The notes beneath the pieces were generated by a model. That model searched no databases. It was not told the DNA's origin and saw only the letters and a list, made by a program, of their open reading frames with translations. Of a DNA stretch of 64,000 nt, positions 61,417 to 64,000 are shown piece by piece. The DNA is taken from assembly GCA_963925605.1 (NCBI GenBank), contig CAWURY010000006.1, positions 1 through 64,000 on the forward strand, given 5' to 3'. The DNA is from Porticoccus sp963925605. GTDB lineage: Bacteria; Pseudomonadota; Gammaproteobacteria; Pseudomonadales; Porticoccaceae. The stretch's first letter is position 1; each line of letters opens with the position of its first letter. Position numbers and translations under genes: made by a program.

Positions 61417-61929
61417 ATGAGCGACTACAACTCTTCTATTCTAATAATAGCGCTGTGTTGCTTTATAATGAACGGCTGCACTGGCCAAATCACAGATAAA
61501 AGTACCAGCTCTCAATCATATCAAATACCTCATACCAAATTAGCCTCAGTGCCCACTAAAAATATCCAGACACTTGCTCAGCAGAGAAAAATATTACGTG
61601 AGCGCAACTATGAGGTTCGCCCATTCATCGAAGATACCCTATACGACTTAATAATAGCAGAACTCGGAGGCTTGAGAGGGAATACAGCCATTTTTCAAGA
61701 AAAATACATCACTCAAGCAAGATTAACTCGTGATCCAGAAATAGTTGCGAGAGTTGCACTCTATTACAACAACTCATCTCTATTGTTAGAAATGGCGCAA
61801 TTATGGATGGAAGTAGAACCCGATAGAATCGAGGCAAGCAGTATGTATGCCAAAGCTCTTCTAATTTTACAGAGCGACCCAAGTAACGCTATTATCCAAG
61901 AAACCCTTAAGCATCTTGAGGTAAAATAA
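61417..61929 (+). CDS. Short TPR-type lipoprotein upstream of lolB
   Basis: 170 residues from ATG 61417 (MSDYNSS). A hydrophobic signal ends in NGC (Cys20), a possible lipobox lacking the usual leucine. The mature region TLYDLIIAELGGLRGN...YITQARLTRDPEIVARVA...AQLWMEVEPDRIEA matches the beginning of the ~580-residue TPR protein next to lolB in Pseudomonas (PA4667), and then simply ends after one repeat. Either a natural short form or an early truncation. The upstream ATG at 61318 adds 33 non-signal residues and is unlikely. Confidence 0.7.
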   Translation: MSDYNSSILIIALCCFIMNGCTGQITDKSTSSQSYQIPHTKLASVPTKNIQTLAQQRKILRERNYEVRPFIEDTLYDLIIAELGGLRGNTAIFQEKYITQARLTRDPEIVARVALYYNNSSLLLEMAQLWMEVEPDRIEASSMYAKALLILQSDPSNAIIQETLKHLEVK

Positions 61930-61933
61930 TTTT

Positions 61934-62536
61934 ATGCAAAGAATTATTTTTTTACTACTTACGATTCTAGTCAGCTCGTGCGCTATCAATAAAGATCATT
62001 CACTTTTAAATATCATTAGCTGGGAGCAACACCTCAACAAAATAGCGCAGTTAGATCACTGGATCCTTCAGGGAAAAATAGGCTACAGGGACTCAAAAGA
62101 AGGCGGCACTGCTTGGATATCATGGGACCAACAAGGGGATGACTTTGATGTAAGACTAAGCGGTCCTCTTGGAGTCGGCGCAACTAGAATAACAGGCAAC
62201 GAATATTATGCTCAATTACAGCGTGGAGCAAGACAACCTGATACTGCGAAATCAGCTGAAGAGCTTACTGAGCTACTATTTGGGTGGCGGTGGCCAGTAA
62301 AACAACTTAGATTCTGGGTGAGAGGCATCGCCGCTCCATCTTCATCAAAGATGGCGTCTAGCTACAACAGGGACGGAACCTTAAATTCCCTGAAGCAATC
62401 GGGCTGGACATTGCAGTTTTTTGACTACCAAGAAATAGAGGACTGGAAGCTTCCCGGAAACATACAGGGTAATAAGGGCGCCTACCAATTTAATTTAAAA
62501 ATAAAAAAGTGGCTACCAAACGAGGGGCTTCGATGA
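61934..62536 (+). CDS. lolB: Outer-membrane lipoprotein receptor LolB
   Basis: Receives lipoproteins from LolA and inserts them into the outer membrane. Lipobox VSSC (Cys16) after a short signal peptide, then WILQGKIGYRDSKEGGTAWISWDQQGDDFDVRLSGPLGVGATRI, the family core with the protruding hydrophobic loop. 200 residues. Overlaps ispE by 4 nt. Confidence 0.93.
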   Translation: MQRIIFLLLTILVSSCAINKDHSLLNIISWEQHLNKIAQLDHWILQGKIGYRDSKEGGTAWISWDQQGDDFDVRLSGPLGVGATRITGNEYYAQLQRGARQPDTAKSAEELTELLFGWRWPVKQLRFWVRGIAAPSSSKMASSYNRDGTLNSLKQSGWTLQFFDYQEIEDWKLPGNIQGNKGAYQFNLKIKKWLPNEGLR

Positions 62537-63372
62537 AATTATCACTTCCTTCTCCATCAAAAATTAATTTATTTCTCCATATAACTGGGCGTCGGGAGAA
62601 CGGTTACCATACCTTGCAAACATTATTCCAGTTACTTGACTACGGTGATCGTCTCGATATTGAGTCTGATCGGAGCGGCAAGATTCAATTATTGTCTCCC
62701 ATGAAAAATGTTCCTGACAAAGACAATCTTATTTTTCTTGCTGCTCAGGCTATCCAGAAATACACAGGATGCGCCTTAGGCGCAAAAATATCCCTAGACA
62801 AACGACTGCCTATTGGAGGCGGATTGGGTGGCGGAAGCAGCAATGCTGCGACAACATTACTAGGGCTAAATGTCGCCTGGAGGCTAAATCTATCGAATGA
62901 CGAGCTCTTAAAGATAGGTGCCAATATGGGTGCAGATATCCCTGTTTTCATTTTCGGTTATACGGCTTGGGCTGAAGGAATTGGAGAAGAGCTTACCGCT
63001 ATAGAAAGACCAACTGAATGGTTTTTGGTTTTAATACCAAACACGCATATCTCTACAGCAGAAATATTTGCTCATCAGAGTTTGACAAGAAACACACATC
63101 CGATCAAAATACCCGCCTTTATTGAAAATGGTGGTAAAAACGACTGTCAGCCAGTGGCTGAGGCATTGTATCCTGAGGTGAAAAAAGCGCGCCAATGGCT
63201 AGATCAGTTCGCTTATGCTAGGTTAACGGGAACAGGTGCATGTTTATTCGCATCTTTTGCCTCAGAAACTGAGGCAAAGCTAGTGCTTAAACAAATACCA
63301 ATGCCATGGCAGGGTTTTGTTGCCAAAGGGATCAATAAGTCTCCTTTGCTAAAAATTATACCTCCTGAATAA
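62533..63372 (+). CDS. ispE: 4-diphosphocytidyl-2-C-methyl-D-erythritol kinase
   Basis: GHMP kinase of the MEP isoprenoid pathway. SPSKINLFLHITGRRENGYH (catalytic Lys), ATP loop LPIGGGLGGGSSNAATTLLGLN, ADIPVF and the C-terminal TGTGACLFASF. I start at ATG 62533 (279 residues) within the ATGA overlap with lolB, with GAGGGG 5 nt upstream; a GTG at 62509 is in frame but less likely. Confidence 0.96.
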   Translation: MKLSLPSPSKINLFLHITGRRENGYHTLQTLFQLLDYGDRLDIESDRSGKIQLLSPMKNVPDKDNLIFLAAQAIQKYTGCALGAKISLDKRLPIGGGLGGGSSNAATTLLGLNVAWRLNLSNDELLKIGANMGADIPVFIFGYTAWAEGIGEELTAIERPTEWFLVLIPNTHISTAEIFAHQSLTRNTHPIKIPAFIENGGKNDCQPVAEALYPEVKKARQWLDQFAYARLTGTGACLFASFASETEAKLVLKQIPMPWQGFVAKGINKSPLLKIIPPE

Positions 63373-63379
63373 AAATTAT

Positions 63380-63454
63380 TGGGGTGTCGCCAAGCGGTAA
63401 GGCAGGGGCTTTTGATGCCCCCATGCGGAGGTTCGATCCCTCCCACCCCAGCCA
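63380..63454 (+). tRNA. tRNA-Gln (anticodon TTG)
   Basis: 75 nt folding as a cloverleaf: acceptor TGGGGTG pairs with CACCCCA, D arm CGCCAAGCGGTAAGGC, anticodon stem GGGGC/GCCCC around loop TTTTGAT (anticodon TTG), T loop GTTCGATCC, and an encoded GCCA 3' end. Lies between ispE and prs, as in E. coli and Pseudomonas. Confidence 0.95.
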
Positions 63455-63511
63455 TATCTCTCTAAAATTATAGTTTAGGGAGCAAAAATTACAACTATCA
63501 GGAAAGATTTT

Positions 63512-64000
63512 GTGGCCAACTTAATGGTGTTTTCTGGAAATGCAAATCCAGAGCTAGCAAAAGAAATCACTCGATTTCTCGGCATTCCTTTAAGTAATGC
63601 TCTGGTTTCACAATTTTCTGATGGCGAAATTAACATCGAGATTTGCGAAAATGTTCGCGGACGAGATGTTTTTATTGTGCAGCCGACATGTCCGCCAACC
63701 CATAAATATTTAATGGAATTAATTTTAATGGTAGATGCACTGCGTCGAGCCTCTGCTGCACGCATCACTGCAGTAATTCCCTACTTTGGCTACGGGCGTC
63801 AAGACCGACGAGTACGCTCTGTTCGCGTGCCAATTAGCGCCAAGGTTGTTGCTGATATGATTGCTAACGTTGGTGTAGATCGGGTAATGACAGTTGATCT
63901 ACATGCTGAGCAAATACAAGGTTTCTTTAACTGTGCAGTGGAAAATGTTTACGGTTTACCACTAATGACAGAAGATGTAGGGCAGCAGAATTATAAAAAA
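63512..64000 (+). CDS. prs: Ribose-phosphate pyrophosphokinase, N-terminal 163 residues; gene runs off the right edge
   Basis: Makes PRPP from ribose-5-phosphate and ATP. GTG start at 63512 with AGGA 8 nt upstream, then MVFSGNANPELAKEI, SQFSDGEINIEICENVRGRDVFIVQPT, and AVIPYFGYGRQDRRVRS with the catalytic flexible loop, then VMTVDLHAEQIQGFF. About half of the ~315-residue family is present; frame open to the edge. Confidence 0.95.
   Translation, partial: MANLMVFSGNANPELAKEITRFLGIPLSNALVSQFSDGEINIEICENVRGRDVFIVQPTCPPTHKYLMELILMVDALRRASAARITAVIPYFGYGRQDRRVRSVRVPISAKVVADMIANVGVDRVMTVDLHAEQIQGFFNCAVENVYGLPLMTEDVGQQNYKK

Noticed and set aside
63213..63455. 80-codon minus-strand ORF over the tRNA-Gln gene
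   Set aside because: It runs antisense through the tRNA and the ispE 3' end, a common false call.
1..64000. CRISPR array, insertion sequence, prophage, toxin-antitoxin or defence island
   Set aside because: No regularly spaced repeats, transposase, integrase other than XerC, phage structural genes or known defence motifs were seen; nearly all genes are core housekeeping genes.

Overview
The window is a gene-dense, AT-rich (roughly 40% GC by eye) stretch of the chromosome of a free-living Gammaproteobacterium. Almost every block is familiar from the Pseudomonadales/Cellvibrionales side of the class: aroK-aroB-gltB divergent from mrcA; yrfG-hslR-pckA; hemC-hemD-hemX-hemY; argH/cyaY/lptM-lysA-dapF-DUF484-xerC; glnK-amtB with ubiK; sfsA/dksA-gluQRS-pcnB-folK-panB; ubiX-mpl; proA-nadD-rsfS-rlmH; nitrilase-yhdP-mreBCD divergent from gatCAB; prmC-prfA-hemA divergent from a TPR lipoprotein-lolB-ispE-tRNA-Gln-prs. 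The blocks are tighter than in Pseudomonas. Genes I would expect inside them are absent at these places (damX, hslO, algZR, cbrAB, panC, pbpA/rodA, rng, maf), which suggests a compact, partly streamlined genome, probably aquatic. The species cannot be named from sequence alone.

Layout. 1-4732 (minus): glutamate synthase large subunit (cut by the window edge) and the shikimate genes aroB and aroK. 4844-10210 (plus): PBP1A, GMP/IMP nucleotidase, Hsp15 and PEP carboxykinase. 10271-14478 (minus): heme genes hemC-hemD-hemX-hemY. 14725-20552: argH, cyaY (minus) and the lysine/DAP operon lptM-lysA-dapF-DUF484-xerC. 20576-23585 (minus): a nitrogen module of porin, glnK, amtB and a second glnK. 23881-29972: ubiK, sfsA (minus), dksA, gluQRS, pcnB, folK, a deoxynucleoside kinase and panB. 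30072-37789: GST-like protein, esterase, ubiX, mpl, a pyrophosphate-type phosphofructokinase and an MMPL-family RND exporter. 37790-38340: a non-coding region with a decayed PAP2 phosphatase gene. 38341-41122: proA-nadD-rsfS-rlmH. 41137-49097 (minus): an orphan ORF, nitrilase, YhdP and MreDCB. 49402-52653: gatCAB. 52704-57892: a looser region with a PA4642-like protein, a broken lipocalin gene, a cupin, a cold-shock protein, the helicases RhlE and RhlB and a flavin reductase. 57904-64000: prmC-prfA-hemA, then lolB, ispE, tRNA-Gln and the start of prs.

The clearest regulatory signal is upstream of the porin-glnK-amtB genes. A sigma-54 -24/-12 promoter (minus strand, 23647-23662) is preceded by a dyad matching the NtrC consensus GCACY-N5-RGTGC (23716-23730). 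It predicts that a TorF-like outer-membrane porin is induced with the ammonium transporter under nitrogen limitation. Other signals are an MMPL exporter with an acidic DPFA-x-MYEDEA repeat, two pseudogenes that can be read through their lesions, a gatC leader with two mutually exclusive hairpins, a csp gene with a roughly 160-nt leader, and repeated use of extended -10 (TGnTATAAT-like) promoters. I found no CRISPR array, insertion sequence, prophage or obvious new defence system.
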